Source: Fervidobacterium thailandense
Lineage (GTDB): Bacteria; Thermotogota; Thermotogae; Thermotogales; Fervidobacteriaceae
Assembly (NCBI RefSeq): GCF_001719065.1
Contig: NZ_LWAF01000005.1
Span: 62,001 to 126,000 of the forward strand
Direction of reading: 5' to 3'
DNA length: 64,000 nucleotides
The position numbers were made by a program, and so were the translations under genes. The stretch's first letter is position 1, and each line of letters opens with the position of its first letter. This document shows positions 53,435 to 62,552 of this stretch, one piece after another. The notes below the pieces were generated by a model. That model made no database searches and was not told where the DNA came from. It worked only from the letters and a program-made list of their open reading frames with translations.

Positions 53435-55042
53435 TTACACCTTCTCCCACATCCACTCTTCAATCATTCCTGTCTTACTCGATACACTCACACCAATGAG
53501 ATACACTTCCTTGCCCCTGTATGGCTCGTGGTATCCTTTTGCCTTAATCTGCTCCAACGCTTCCTTTGCTGATTTGTCCACCTTCAGCTCTATCACGTAC
53601 ACCACCCCGTTGTACCTCACCACAACATCCGCCCTTCCCCCAGCGCTCTCCTCCTCACTCACCACATGTACCCCTGTCGATTCGAACAAACTCACCATGA
53701 TGCTTTGATAAAACGCCTCAAGGTGCGTTAACCTGTCTTCTTTTCCACTTTTCTCTATTTGCCTCCTCGCACGCGAACTCACCCGCGCATAAATCCCGTT
53801 TATCGCTTCTATCATCTCCTTTATGTCCCTCACCTCTATCGCGTACGCCAAAGCGTTTACTTTACTCGATACCGTCGCAAGGTCTATCTTCTGTTCCGTA
53901 CTCAACAAAAGCTTTTCTATCCCAAGTTTCGCATCGATGTTCGGAATTGACAGTTCGTATATCGGCTGTAGTGACGTTGGTGTGGTGAGTAATCTTTGCG
54001 TGAGATATCCAGCTTGCGCTAAGAACAAGTGCGGGGGATTGTCCTCGATTTCCCACTGGGAAAAGTCACTCTCAGCGACCTTCTGATTGAGTAGGTCTTG
54101 TTTTGAAACGTTATGCTTTCGCAGGTATTCATACACAAAGCTTGGTGCACCAGAGTCACTCCAATATGGTGCAAACCGCATGTTATCAAAGAACAACAAC
54201 ACCGCGTACGGATTGTACACCCTCCTGTCGTTCCCTACCTCATCGTACCATATCCCATCGAACGAATATCCGTCGTAGTATTCCCTGAACATCTCCAGGA
54301 ACTCTTCTTTGCTCAGTCCTGTGAGCTGGAGGTACTTGTTGATGTACACATCAAAGTACTGAACCACTTCCTCGTGCGTGTATCCCAGCATCTGGGCATA
54401 CTCGGGCTTGAACGAGATATCTGTTAGGTTGTTCAGGGCGCTGAATACTCCCATCTTTGTGAATTTCGTCAACCCGGTGATGAGCAAAAAGCGAATCATG
54501 CCCGTGTAGTCCTTGAGTACGCTGTAAAATCCCCTGAGTATTTCCCTCATCTCTTTTGCTTTCTCTGGATTGGTTATGTTGTCCAGCACCGGTTTTTCGT
54601 ACTCGTCTACCAGTACCACTATTGGCCTTCTCGTTTTACTGTACAAACCAACCAAAAGATTTTCGAACCTCGATGCCACGCTCTTTCCTGACAAGTTCAA
54701 ATCATATTGGATAGCGTTAAACCTTAGGATATTGTCTATCTTCTCTTCCAAGTCCTCCGGACTCTTGAACAATCCGGCAGCGAAACTGATATGCACAACG
54801 GGATACTCTTGCCAGTCCCATTTGTCGTGTATCCACGTTTCTTTGAACAGTTCTCTTTTTCCCTTGAACAGACAGCTAACTGTGCTCAACAGCAAACTCT
54901 TTCCAAAACGCCTCGGTCGGGAAAGAAAGTACATCCCCTCTTTGCTTACCAGTTCGTGTATGTACTTAGTTTTGTCAACGTATATGAAATTGCCTTTGAT
55001 GATTCTTTCAAAGTCCCCTATACCCAATGGCAATGATTTCAC
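53435..55042 (-). CDS. AAA-ATPase / PD-(D/E)XK nuclease protein, array copy B (mosaic)
   Basis: A 535-residue paralogue of copy A with all motifs intact: RPRRFGKS, VDEYEKPV, GGRADVVV and YVIELK. Its residues 89-140 match copy C almost exactly. Its residues 306-428 match copy A exactly over long stretches. It therefore looks like a recombinant of its two neighbours. GTG 55042 follows the same GAGGTGG ribosome site as in copy A, in a 50-base spacer that is nearly identical in both intergenic gaps. No other genes lie between the copies, so the three are probably one transcript. Confidence 0.85.
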   Translation of the reverse strand: MKSLPLGIGDFERIIKGNFIYVDKTKYIHELVSKEGMYFLSRPRRFGKSLLLSTVSCLFKGKRELFKETWIHDKWDWQEYPVVHISFAAGLFKSPEDLEEKIDNILRFNAIQYDLNLSGKSVASRFENLLVGLYSKTRRPIVVLVDEYEKPVLDNITNPEKAKEMREILRGFYSVLKDYTGMIRFLLITGLTKFTKMGVFSALNNLTDISFKPEYAQMLGYTHEEVVQYFDVYINKYLQLTGLSKEEFLEMFREYYDGYSFDGIWYDEVGNDRRVYNPYAVLLFFDNMRFAPYWSDSGAPSFVYEYLRKHNVSKQDLLNQKVAESDFSQWEIEDNPPHLFLAQAGYLTQRLLTTPTSLQPIYELSIPNIDAKLGIEKLLLSTEQKIDLATVSSKVNALAYAIEVRDIKEMIEAINGIYARVSSRARRQIEKSGKEDRLTHLEAFYQSIMVSLFESTGVHVVSEEESAGGRADVVVRYNGVVYVIELKVDKSAKEALEQIKAKGYHEPYRGKEVYLIGVSVSSKTGMIEEWMWEKV

Positions 55043-55093
55043 CTTTCCACCTCGCTCAGGAATGATAGGAGCAAAACTTCTTCCTTTCCAAAC

Positions 55094-56698
55094 TTACACC
55101 TTCTCCCACATCCACTCTTCAATCATTCCTGTCTTACTCGATACACTCACACCAATGAGATACACTTCCTTGCCCCTGTATGGCTCGTGGTATCCTTTTG
55201 CCTTAATCTGTTCCAACGCTTCCTTTGCTGATTTGTCCACCTTCAGCTCTATCACGTACACCACCCCGTTGTACCTCACCACCACATCCGCCCTTCCTCC
55301 AGCGCTCTCCTCCTCACTCACCACATGTACCCCTGTCGATTCGAACAAACTCACCATGATGCTTTGATAAAACGCCTCAAGGTGCGTTAACCTGTCCTCT
55401 TTTCCACTTTTCTCTATTCGTTTCCTGGCCCTTGAGCTTACTTTTGAATATATCGAGTTGATCACTCCTATCATCTTCTCTAAATCTTTGAACTTTATCG
55501 CTTTGAACAACTCGTTTGACTCTTTAATCACTTCCGCCAGTTCTATACTGTTCTGAATCGACAGAATAAACTTCTCCAGCCCTTTCCTCACATCAGTATT
55601 TGGTATGTACAATTCGTATATCGGTTCTGGGTCTGTTCTATCTGTGATCAGTTTCAACGACAGGTACCCGGCCTGGGCAAGAAACATACTCGGTGGGTTA
55701 TCCTCTATCTCGAAGGTTGAGAAATCACTTTCTGAGAATTTTTGCAATAACTCCTGTTTAGAGATGCCATGTTTTTTGAGATATTCATACACAAAGCTTG
55801 GTGCACCGGAGTCGCTCCAATATGGTGCGAACCGCATGTTATCAAAGAACAACAACACCGCGTACGGGTTGTACACCCTCCTGTCGTTCCCTACCTCATC
55901 GTACCATATCCCATCGAACGAGTATCCGTCGTAGTATTCCCTGAACATCTCCAGGAATTCTTCTTTGCTCAGTCCTGTGAGCTGGAGGTACTTGTTGATG
56001 TACACATCAAAGTACTGAACCACTTCCTCGTGCGTGTATCCCAGCATCTGGGCATACTCGGGCTTGAACGAGATATCTGTTAGGTTGTTCAGGGCGCTGA
56101 ACACTCCCATTTTTGTGAATTTTGTCAACCCGGTGATGAGCAAAAAGCGAATCATGCCCGTGTAGTCCTTGAGTACGCTGTAAAATCCCCTGAGTATTTC
56201 CCTCATCTCTTTTGCTTTCTCTGGATTGGTTATGTTGTCCAGCACCGGTTTTTCGTACTCGTCTACCAGTACCACTATTGGCCTTCTCGTTTTACTGTAC
56301 AAACTAACCAAAAGATTTTCGAACCTCGATGCCACGCTCTTTCCTGACAAGTTCAAATCATATTGGATAGCGTTAAACCTTAGGATATTGTCTATCTTCT
56401 CTTCCAAGTCCTCCGGACTCTTGAACAATCCGGCAGCGAAACTGATATGCACAACGGGATACTCTTGCCAGTCCCATTTGTCGTGTATCCACGTTTCTTT
56501 GAACAGTTCTCTTTTTCCCTTGAACAGACAGCTGACTGTGCTCAACAACAAACTCTTTCCAAAACGCCTTGGTCGGGAAAGAAAGTACATCCCCTCTTTG
56601 CTTACCAGTTCGTGTATGTACTTAGTTTTGTCAACGTATATGAAATTGCCTTTGATGATTCTTTCAAAATCCCCTATACCCAATGGCAATGATTTCAC
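55094..56698 (-). CDS. AAA-ATPase / PD-(D/E)XK nuclease protein, array copy C (first in transcript)
   Basis: A roughly 534-residue paralogue of copies A and B. Walker A, Walker B and the nuclease residues are intact. It differs from both at about residues 306-428, where it reads YEYLKKHGISKQELLQK and later VINSIYSKVSSRARKR. Its 89-140 segment matches B. The frame extends to an ATG at 56713, but I use GTG 56698 by analogy with A and B, after GAGGTGG. It is the promoter-proximal copy. A TATAAT lies about 100 bases upstream, behind a terminator that isolates the array. Confidence 0.85.
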   Translation of the reverse strand: MKSLPLGIGDFERIIKGNFIYVDKTKYIHELVSKEGMYFLSRPRRFGKSLLLSTVSCLFKGKRELFKETWIHDKWDWQEYPVVHISFAAGLFKSPEDLEEKIDNILRFNAIQYDLNLSGKSVASRFENLLVSLYSKTRRPIVVLVDEYEKPVLDNITNPEKAKEMREILRGFYSVLKDYTGMIRFLLITGLTKFTKMGVFSALNNLTDISFKPEYAQMLGYTHEEVVQYFDVYINKYLQLTGLSKEEFLEMFREYYDGYSFDGIWYDEVGNDRRVYNPYAVLLFFDNMRFAPYWSDSGAPSFVYEYLKKHGISKQELLQKFSESDFSTFEIEDNPPSMFLAQAGYLSLKLITDRTDPEPIYELYIPNTDVRKGLEKFILSIQNSIELAEVIKESNELFKAIKFKDLEKMIGVINSIYSKVSSRARKRIEKSGKEDRLTHLEAFYQSIMVSLFESTGVHVVSEEESAGGRADVVVRYNGVVYVIELKVDKSAKEALEQIKAKGYHEPYRGKEVYLIGVSVSSKTGMIEEWMWEKV

Positions 56699-56800
56699 CT
56701 TTCCACCTCGCATAAAAAACGATTGGTGAGAGTATCTTTTCTTAGAATTACTAAACTACATCACACCAAGGAACCAAAAATTTCGGAGTTTCTAAAATTA

Positions 56801-56806
56801 ATTATA
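56801..56806 (-). promoter_or_regulatory. -10 box upstream of the nuclease array
   Basis: A perfect TATAAT on the minus strand lies about 100 bases before copy C and 14 bases downstream of a minus-strand terminator. No good -35 is visible. The roughly 90-base leader that follows is AT-rich without an obvious fold. Confidence 0.4.
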
Positions 56807-56819
56807 CCATTAAGAAACG

Positions 56820-56845
56820 AAAAAAGCAGACCGAAAGGTCTGCTT
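56820..56845 (-). terminator. Minus-strand terminator isolating the nuclease array
   Basis: AAGCAGACC and GGTCTGCTT form a perfect 9-bp stem with a GAAA/TTTC tetraloop. On the minus strand the stem is followed by TTTTTT. It would stop any transcript arriving from the glycosyltransferase gene at 57396-60557 before the array. Confidence 0.8.
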
Positions 56846-56908
56846 CCGGAATAAAATAAACTTTGCGCAACGTTTAATGTTTCATCGCATTTGAAAGGAG
56901 TGTATCGT

Positions 56909-57328
56909 ATGGCTTCTATCTCCGATGAACAATTCCGTCAGGTTGTTGATGATACTTTTAAACAACTTTCTTTGCAATACAACATCGATTTACAACCTGG
57001 TTCTCCCCTTCGTTTGTTCTTGGAAGCCGCTATCAATGCCATTATGCGTGGTGAACGCGATGTCTTTCTTTCTAATGACCCTGGTAACAAAGCTAATGGC
57101 TTTTATTCCCGTTTCCTTGATACCGCTATGGGCAAACTTAATCTTTCTGTCCCTCGCGATCGTAATTCTAACTTCCGCCCTCAAATTATCCCTGGTAAGT
57201 ATATCAGAAACGATGCGTCTTATTCTAACTTACTCCAATCTCTTCTTGTCAATGGTTATTCTGATTCTTCATTACGTAATACTCTTAAAGCTCTTGGACT
57301 TTCTTATTCCCAAAAGGTAAAAACTTAA
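56909..57328 (+). pseudogene. Truncated IS256 (mutator) family transposase
   Basis: The 139-residue frame is the N-terminal part of an IS256-type transposase: NGFYSRFLDTAMGKLNLSVP near residue 65 and VPRDRNSNFRP are family hallmarks, and NGYSDSSLRNTLKALGLSYS follows. It stops before the DDE catalytic domain, so it is inactive. Codon choice is strikingly pyrimidine-rich at third positions (many TCT, CTT, GAT, CGT codons), unlike its neighbours, which suggests foreign origin. ATG 56909 follows GAAAGGAG. No element ends are recognised. Confidence 0.85.
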
Positions 57329-57395
57329 AACAGTTTACTTACTCGGTTGGTTGTTCTCTTTTCTCCGAACACAAAATTCTTGGACAGTCTCGCAG

Positions 57396-60300
57396 TTATT
57401 CTGCATGGTTCGTCAGCACCTTTCTAAATTCTCTTTTATAAAACTCATATCTCTCGATCAATTTCTTGCCATTGATTTCGCCATAGAATTTCAATGCGTT
57501 CTCCTTCATTAATCTTTCGATTTCAAAGAGATACTTTTCGTCGAACATTTTTTTCTTGTAGGTTAAGAAGTTTACTAATAGTCCGATCCAAACAGGTATA
57601 TCCATAATTCTTCTCTCCAACTTTTTTGAAAACGAATCAGGATTTCCTCTTTCATACCCACAGTAGGTATAGAATACCGGCAAAAATAACAGATTTCCTT
57701 CAAGAGTTAGCATATCCCCAAGAAGAGAATCTTCAGCAACAGAAAGTTTTTCGATCCCAACATAACTCAACAGTTTCAAGATGGTATTTCCTGTGTTCAC
57801 AACTTCTTGTCTATCAAGTAATGTGTTAATTATGGATGTTCGACCGCTGAGGGCAATAATCTCTTCCGTAAAACGCTCAATATCGTTTTTGAAGAAATTT
57901 ACAGACCAAATTTGACCAATGAAACTGCCGTTATTCATCAGTGCACACGGGACTGCAAGCAAAGGTTTTCGATCTTCAAAATTTTCAATATCATTTAGCA
58001 ATCTTTCTATTGTCTTTGGATGGATTAAATCATCTGCATCATGAAAAACTACAAACTTTCCTTCACTATTTTCTGCACCGATTTGTCTTGCTTTGAAGGT
58101 TCCAAGATTTGTCTCATTACGTATTATCTTTACCTCACAATCAGCTAATAATTCTTTGTCTTTATTCACTTCATCAAGAGTTCCATCAGTGGAACCGTCG
58201 TCAACTATGATCAACTCAAAATCTCTAAAAACTTGATGACTTATGTTTTCTAGCAACCTACTTATGTATTTTTTGCGATTAAGTATTGGGACAACTATTG
58301 ATACCGGTGGAATATCGCGTTCATAAATTCTTGGCATACCCTCTACAAAAGCAATTTTTTGTCTCGGTTGAAGTGACTTAAAAATATTAGCAAGGTATTC
58401 ATTTGCTGTACCTATTGCAACGAGCCAAGAACCAGCAGATTCGTTCCTAAAAAATTTAGTTAGGTTCTCTGCCAATTTTAGAGAAACTACATTAGGATTA
58501 ATCCATCTTGCATATCCCGCTTCTGCTCCAACCCCTATTACCTCTTCGTGGAGCATTATTAAGCCTGCTCGTTCAAAAATTCCTCTCAGGGTTTCAAAGT
58601 CTCTTTCAAAACCGTAACTCCACGTGTTAGTTTGTATCCTGAGCTCTTTTGATAGCCTGTAAATTTCAGATTTTGAGTAAGGTACAGTAACCACAACATA
58701 TTTTCCTGCATATGCCATTTCTTTCAAAAGTTTAAGTAATTCCTCATCATTAAAATGCTCAATTACACCCCTGCTGAACACAATATCAAAGAACTCTTTG
58801 GACCATTTTTTTGAAAGTAGAAAGCCATCGTAAACCTCAAAACTCACGTTCTTTGCACCATACTCGCTTACTAGTTTTTTCGCAAGATGAATTGAGTTCT
58901 CAGAAACATCAATACCAACAACCTCTGCTCCGCGAATACCAAATTCCAAAGCGTGCGCTCCAGTTCCAGTACCGACTTCGAGAATTCTGGCTCCGCAAAG
59001 TTTGAAGAATCTGTTTAAAACTTCGAGCGTTTCAGAACGTAGTGAAGCACCAAAATATTCACTCATTATTTTGGTGCTATCAAACTGTGAATAATCTTTC
59101 CATAGTTCGTCCCAGTTAGAATTATTTCTTTTCTTGTCAGAAATACTACATGATTGCGACTCAACTCTTTCAGACAAAATGTTGTTCTCGGTACCAACAG
59201 TCTTAATTTCATTAAGAATTTCTAAAATTGATGCAATTTGCTTTTCAAGAGAGCTGGTTTCTTCGACAAATCTTCTGTATTTTTCACTGTCATACTCGTT
59301 AGATGTAATCATTGCAACTGCCTCATCAACATCATTAAATAAAAATTCTTGAGGATAGAACTCCTTTGCGACAAAGAAGTTATGTATAACTGGTTTTAGA
59401 CCTTTAGCCATGGCTTCTAGAATTGCAACACCGTAGCCTTCGTGTATACTTGTTGAGAGGAATATATTTTTGTTCTCAAGAAATTGGTCGACGTCTTTAC
59501 CGAATTCCTCGAAGACGAAATTTTCTTTTAAGTTTAATTCCTCAAGTAGATAATCAGTGTATTCTTTCAACCTTTGATCCTGAATGACACCTTTCCAATA
59601 AAGTTTGTATTCTGGTGATTTTTTTATCAGCTTCAACAATATTTGAATGGCCAGAGCTGGATTCTTTTTATAGTTGAAGTTTCCTACAAAAACTAAGTCA
59701 GTCCCGGGATAGCGATTCTTGAACCGAAAAGAAGAAAGATTCACGCCATTATTAACGACAAAGCTTCTTTTCTTGCTCAAGTTTGGATTATTCATATAAG
59801 CCGTCTTTTGAACGTGCCATGCAACGAAGAGTATAACATCTACGTTATCCCAATTTAAGGATGATAGAAAATCTGTTCTTAGCGCTTCATATCCGTGAAG
59901 TCTGCAAAGTACTTTTTTGTGTCCCTTAGGTAGTTTATTTGTTATTTGAACTGCCATTTCATTAGCCCATTCGAGCCATACGATATCAGCCCAGGTGTAA
60001 GTGTCTACGATCTGTTTGGAATCAGTTGTAATTGCCAACCGAACATCGTAAACGTGCGATAGAATGCTTGCTATGTCATGAATGAAGCTATCAAGTCCTG
60101 GAAGGCAAAAAATTGCAAGTTTGTTTCCCTTGTAGTATTGTTTTCTTACTTCGTCATATTTTTGTTTAAGCTCTGGGATATTTGAGGATTTGAAGGCTTT
60201 ATCATAGTAGTGCAAGGCCATAGCTGGGTTTCCGAGTTTGAGTTGCGTGTCACCAAGCATATCCCAAACTTCCCAGGTTTTCTCAGGAATCCTGGTTAAG

Positions 60301-60557
60301 TACCTCCACGATTCGAAGTAGTTTCCCTTTTCAAAAAGCGTCTTTGAGTAATTGAAAAGAACGTCTGGGTGCACGGGATCAATTTTAAGCGCAGTTTGGA
60401 ATAGTTCGAGAGCTCCATCGAGATTTCCCTCATAGAAGTGAATAATTCCAAGAACGTTGTATCTGTCCACCTCACTGGGAATGTTCGTAGCCAGTTCTTT
60501 TGCCTTCGAGAAGTTTTTTTGCAAAATGAATTGGTTGATACTCTGGAAGATGTCCAT
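57396..60557 (-). CDS. TPR-GT4-methyltransferase-GT2 fusion glycosyltransferase
   Basis: A 1053-residue cytoplasmic multidomain protein. Residues 1-150 are TPR-like repeats (GNLDGALELFQTALKIDPVH). About 155-460 is a GT-B GT4 glycosyltransferase with LVFVGNFNYKKNPALAIQIL and SIHEGYGVAILEAMAKGL. About 490-720 is a class I methyltransferase with ILEVGTGTGAHALEFGIRGA and SRGVIEHFND. About 755-1000 is a GT2 domain with VSIVVPILNRKKYISRLLEN, VDDGSTDGT and HDADD, its metal site. It could add and methylate sugars on one target in succession. It stands next to and divergent from flagellin, so flagellin glycosylation is the leading idea. ATG 60557 follows GGAGGGCTAATTT. A TATACT box lies at 60587-60592. 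Confidence 0.85.
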   Translation of the reverse strand: MDIFQSINQFILQKNFSKAKELATNIPSEVDRYNVLGIIHFYEGNLDGALELFQTALKIDPVHPDVLFNYSKTLFEKGNYFESWRYLTRIPEKTWEVWDMLGDTQLKLGNPAMALHYYDKAFKSSNIPELKQKYDEVRKQYYKGNKLAIFCLPGLDSFIHDIASILSHVYDVRLAITTDSKQIVDTYTWADIVWLEWANEMAVQITNKLPKGHKKVLCRLHGYEALRTDFLSSLNWDNVDVILFVAWHVQKTAYMNNPNLSKKRSFVVNNGVNLSSFRFKNRYPGTDLVFVGNFNYKKNPALAIQILLKLIKKSPEYKLYWKGVIQDQRLKEYTDYLLEELNLKENFVFEEFGKDVDQFLENKNIFLSTSIHEGYGVAILEAMAKGLKPVIHNFFVAKEFYPQEFLFNDVDEAVAMITSNEYDSEKYRRFVEETSSLEKQIASILEILNEIKTVGTENNILSERVESQSCSISDKKRNNSNWDELWKDYSQFDSTKIMSEYFGASLRSETLEVLNRFFKLCGARILEVGTGTGAHALEFGIRGAEVVGIDVSENSIHLAKKLVSEYGAKNVSFEVYDGFLLSKKWSKEFFDIVFSRGVIEHFNDEELLKLLKEMAYAGKYVVVTVPYSKSEIYRLSKELRIQTNTWSYGFERDFETLRGIFERAGLIMLHEEVIGVGAEAGYARWINPNVVSLKLAENLTKFFRNESAGSWLVAIGTANEYLANIFKSLQPRQKIAFVEGMPRIYERDIPPVSIVVPILNRKKYISRLLENISHQVFRDFELIIVDDGSTDGTLDEVNKDKELLADCEVKIIRNETNLGTFKARQIGAENSEGKFVVFHDADDLIHPKTIERLLNDIENFEDRKPLLAVPCALMNNGSFIGQIWSVNFFKNDIERFTEEIIALSGRTSIINTLLDRQEVVNTGNTILKLLSYVGIEKLSVAEDSLLGDMLTLEGNLLFLPVFYTYCGYERGNPDSFSKKLERRIMDIPVWIGLLVNFLTYKKKMFDEKYLFEIERLMKENALKFYGEINGKKLIERYEFYKREFRKVLTNHAE

Positions 60558-60640
60558 AAATTAGCCCTCCAACTGATGTGTTTTCAAGTATATTTTTCAG
60601 ACTTAGAACGTTAAATTCCTAAGAATTGATTTATGTACCC

Positions 60641-60664
60641 TTAGCTCTGTTATTAGCTCTGTTA
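60641..60664. repeat. 12-bp tandem duplication upstream of the flagellin promoter
   Basis: TTAGCTCTGTTA occurs twice in direct succession. The copy pair ends 25 bases before the sigma-28-type promoter. It may be a replication-slippage duplication or a repeated activator site. Confidence 0.6.
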
Positions 60665-60689
60665 TTTCGCACTGCATACGGGACGGCCC

Positions 60690-60716
60690 TAAAATTTTCC
60701 CAACAAGTTCCGATAA
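60690..60716 (+). promoter_or_regulatory. Sigma-28 (FliA/SigD) promoter of flagellin
   Basis: TAAA, then exactly 15 bases, then TCCGATAA: this differs by one base from the flagellar consensus TAAA-N15-GCCGATAA. It lies about 75 bases before the flagellin ATG. This is where a late-class flagellar gene is expected to be controlled. Confidence 0.85.
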
Positions 60717-60728
60717 TATAAATGGCAA

Positions 60729-60793
60729 TCAAGGGCGCCCTTGAGGGAATTTAGGAAACTTCAGGAAAAACTTTCACATGGAGGTGGGCAGGT
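60729..60793 (+). promoter_or_regulatory. Flagellin mRNA leader: 16-bp palindrome and repeated GGA motifs
   Basis: The leader starts with a perfect 16-bp palindrome, TCAAGGGCGCCCTTGA (60729-60744). Three GGA motifs follow, in TTAGGAAAC, TTCAGGAAAA and ATGGAGGTGG; the last is the ribosome site. Repeated GGA motifs, one covering the ribosome site, are the pattern that CsrA uses to repress flagellin translation in Bacillus. Whether CsrA acts here is inference. Confidence 0.5.
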
Positions 60794-62392
60794 ATGAGGA
60801 TTAACCACAACATCAACGCTCTGAACAGCTGGCGCAACATCACGATGGTCAACATGGACATGAGCAAGACGCTCGAGAGGCTCTCTTCAGGTTTGAGGAT
60901 CAACAGAGCCGGTGATGATGCGGCTGGTCTTGCCATCAGTGAAAAGATGAGGGGCCAGATCCGCGGTTTGGAGATGGCAGTAAAGAACGCGCAAGATGCG
61001 ATTTCCTTGATTCAAACAGCGGAAGGAGCACTTACGGAAGTTCACTCGATACTCCAGAGGATGAGGGAACTTGCAGTTCAAGCGGCATCAGATACCAACA
61101 CAAACGTTGACAGAAACCAGATCCAAGCCGAGCTTGACCAGTTGAGAGAGGAAATCGACAGAATCGCCAGGACAACGGAATTCAACACAAAGAAATTACT
61201 CGATGGAAAGATCGAAAGCTTCAGGGCATACCAAGATGTAAAAGTGGTTACCGGAGGAAACTTTGATTTAAAAGTTGTAAACAGTGGAAGTGTAACCGTT
61301 CTGGCTGCGAATTCCGGAACGACTCTTGCAAACATAGCAACGAGTTTTACGAACGGCACTGTTGTGGCGCTCAGAATAGGAAATGTCAATGTTGGTAATG
61401 TGACAATTGATATCTCTGGCGCAACAGTTTATGTGAGATACGCGGGTCAAACTTTGGGAAGTGTGGCTATTTCTAACGATTCAACTAATGCCTTGAAGAC
61501 ACTGACGCTTGGTGATCTGCGATTTGAATTCACCTTAAGCGATGCTTCTACCGGAGCGAATGTAAAAGCTCGAGTTGAGAGGCTGAACATAACACTCACT
61601 ACTTCAAAAGCAGCTGTTGCGAATGTTAACTTCACAGATGTAGCCGAGGGTTCTTACATCGTTGAGGTAGGTCAGTTTAGAGGTGCTCAAACGTCTGCAC
61701 TTGACGTCAGGATTAATTACTTTAACGAAACCGGACTCGCGTCAGCTCCGATTGTTGATTTCTCGCAAGGTCGGTATATCTTTGCAGAAAATCAGCCCAA
61801 CGTGAATGGAAGTTTAAGTACAACAAATAATGGATTCTTCCTGACGTTAACTGCTTCGACAATTACCGGGCGCGGTATAATTTTCACTTGGGATCCGACA
61901 GTTTATAATATCAACTCCTTCGGTGATGCATTACCAACGGAAGCCGTTATCGACAGCGGTGTAGTCAGAGCTGAAGAGAGAAACTACCGAGACACTTCGT
62001 TGGTGTTCCAGATCGGTGCTAACGAAGGTCATAACATGATCGCTGGTCTTGATGATATGCGAGCTGCGGCACTTGGGTTGACCCGCGATTCGCTGAAAGT
62101 CACTGACCAGAATAGTGCTGAAAGAACGATAATGGTTATCGATGCTGCTATTCACAAGGTAAGTACCGCAAGGGCTGCACTTGGTGCTGTCCAGAACAGG
62201 CTTGAACACACGATTGCAAACCTCGGTGTAGCTGCGGAGAACCTGACAGCAGCCGAAAGCCGAATCAGAGATGCCGATATGGCAAAAGAGATGATGCAAT
62301 TCACCAAACAACAGATCCTGCTCCAGTCGAGTATGGCGATGCTCGCGCAGGCGAACGCTCAACCACAGAACGTGTTGCAGCTGCTGAGGTAA
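60794..62392 (+). CDS. fliC: Flagellin
   Basis: A 532-residue flagellin. The N-terminal D0/D1 domain, [20 protein letters not shown] with [20 protein letters not shown], and the C-terminal domain, [20 protein letters not shown] with the final [10 protein letters not shown], are strongly conserved. The middle, about residues 140-440, is a variable domain rich in T, N, S and V, exposed on the filament. It is exported through the flagellar type III system and has no signal peptide. ATG 60794 follows GGAGGTGGGCAGGT. A sigma-28 promoter and a strong terminator make it a single-gene unit. Genes for glycosyltransferases on both sides suggest its Ser/Thr-rich middle is glycosylated. Confidence 0.96.
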   Translation: MRINHNINALNSWRNITMVNMDMSKTLERLSSGLRINRAGDDAAGLAISEKMRGQIRGLEMAVKNAQDAISLIQTAEGALTEVHSILQRMRELAVQAASDTNTNVDRNQIQAELDQLREEIDRIARTTEFNTKKLLDGKIESFRAYQDVKVVTGGNFDLKVVNSGSVTVLAANSGTTLANIATSFTNGTVVALRIGNVNVGNVTIDISGATVYVRYAGQTLGSVAISNDSTNALKTLTLGDLRFEFTLSDASTGANVKARVERLNITLTTSKAAVANVNFTDVAEGSYIVEVGQFRGAQTSALDVRINYFNETGLASAPIVDFSQGRYIFAENQPNVNGSLSTTNNGFFLTLTASTITGRGIIFTWDPTVYNINSFGDALPTEAVIDSGVVRAEERNYRDTSLVFQIGANEGHNMIAGLDDMRAAALGLTRDSLKVTDQNSAERTIMVIDAAIHKVSTARAALGAVQNRLEHTIANLGVAAENLTAAESRIRDADMAKEMMQFTKQQILLQSSMAMLAQANAQPQNVLQLLR

Positions 62393-62426
62393 TTTTAAAA
62401 ATACCTTTAGAGGTCGAGTTCTGCAA

Positions 62427-62461
62427 ACAAAAGCGGGCCTTTCGGCCCGCTTTTGTTTTTT
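62427..62461 (+). terminator. Terminator of flagellin
   Basis: AAAAGCGGGCC and GGCCCGCTTTT enclose a TTTC loop and are followed by GTTTTTTG. It is a very strong intrinsic terminator, as expected for a heavily transcribed gene. Confidence 0.92.
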
Positions 62462-62552
62462 GTCCTTAGGATTCCTTCACAAATGAATCGAAATATTTGA
62501 TTTGGACAAAATTAAGATCAAGTTAGTATGCTGATAGTAGGAGGTTTTTCGA

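Larger units (their letters stand above)
51770..56698 (-). repeat. Three-copy tandem gene array with period of about 1.66 kb
   Basis: Three head-to-tail copies of one gene, including about 50 bases of near-identical spacer, repeat with a period of about 1.66 kb. Most of the length is almost identical at DNA level. Divergence is confined mainly to two windows, about 52930-53125 and 52101-52466 in copy A and the matching places in B and C. This points to recent duplication or active gene conversion. Confidence 0.92.

Noticed and set aside
51770-56698. CRISPR-like interpretation of the repeats
   Set aside because: The repeat unit is a whole 1.6-kb gene, with no short regularly spaced repeats and no cas genes.
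62393-62552. A further gene between flagellin and the GT2 gene
   Set aside because: The gap holds only the terminator and the ribosome site of the next gene. No frame of useful length is present.
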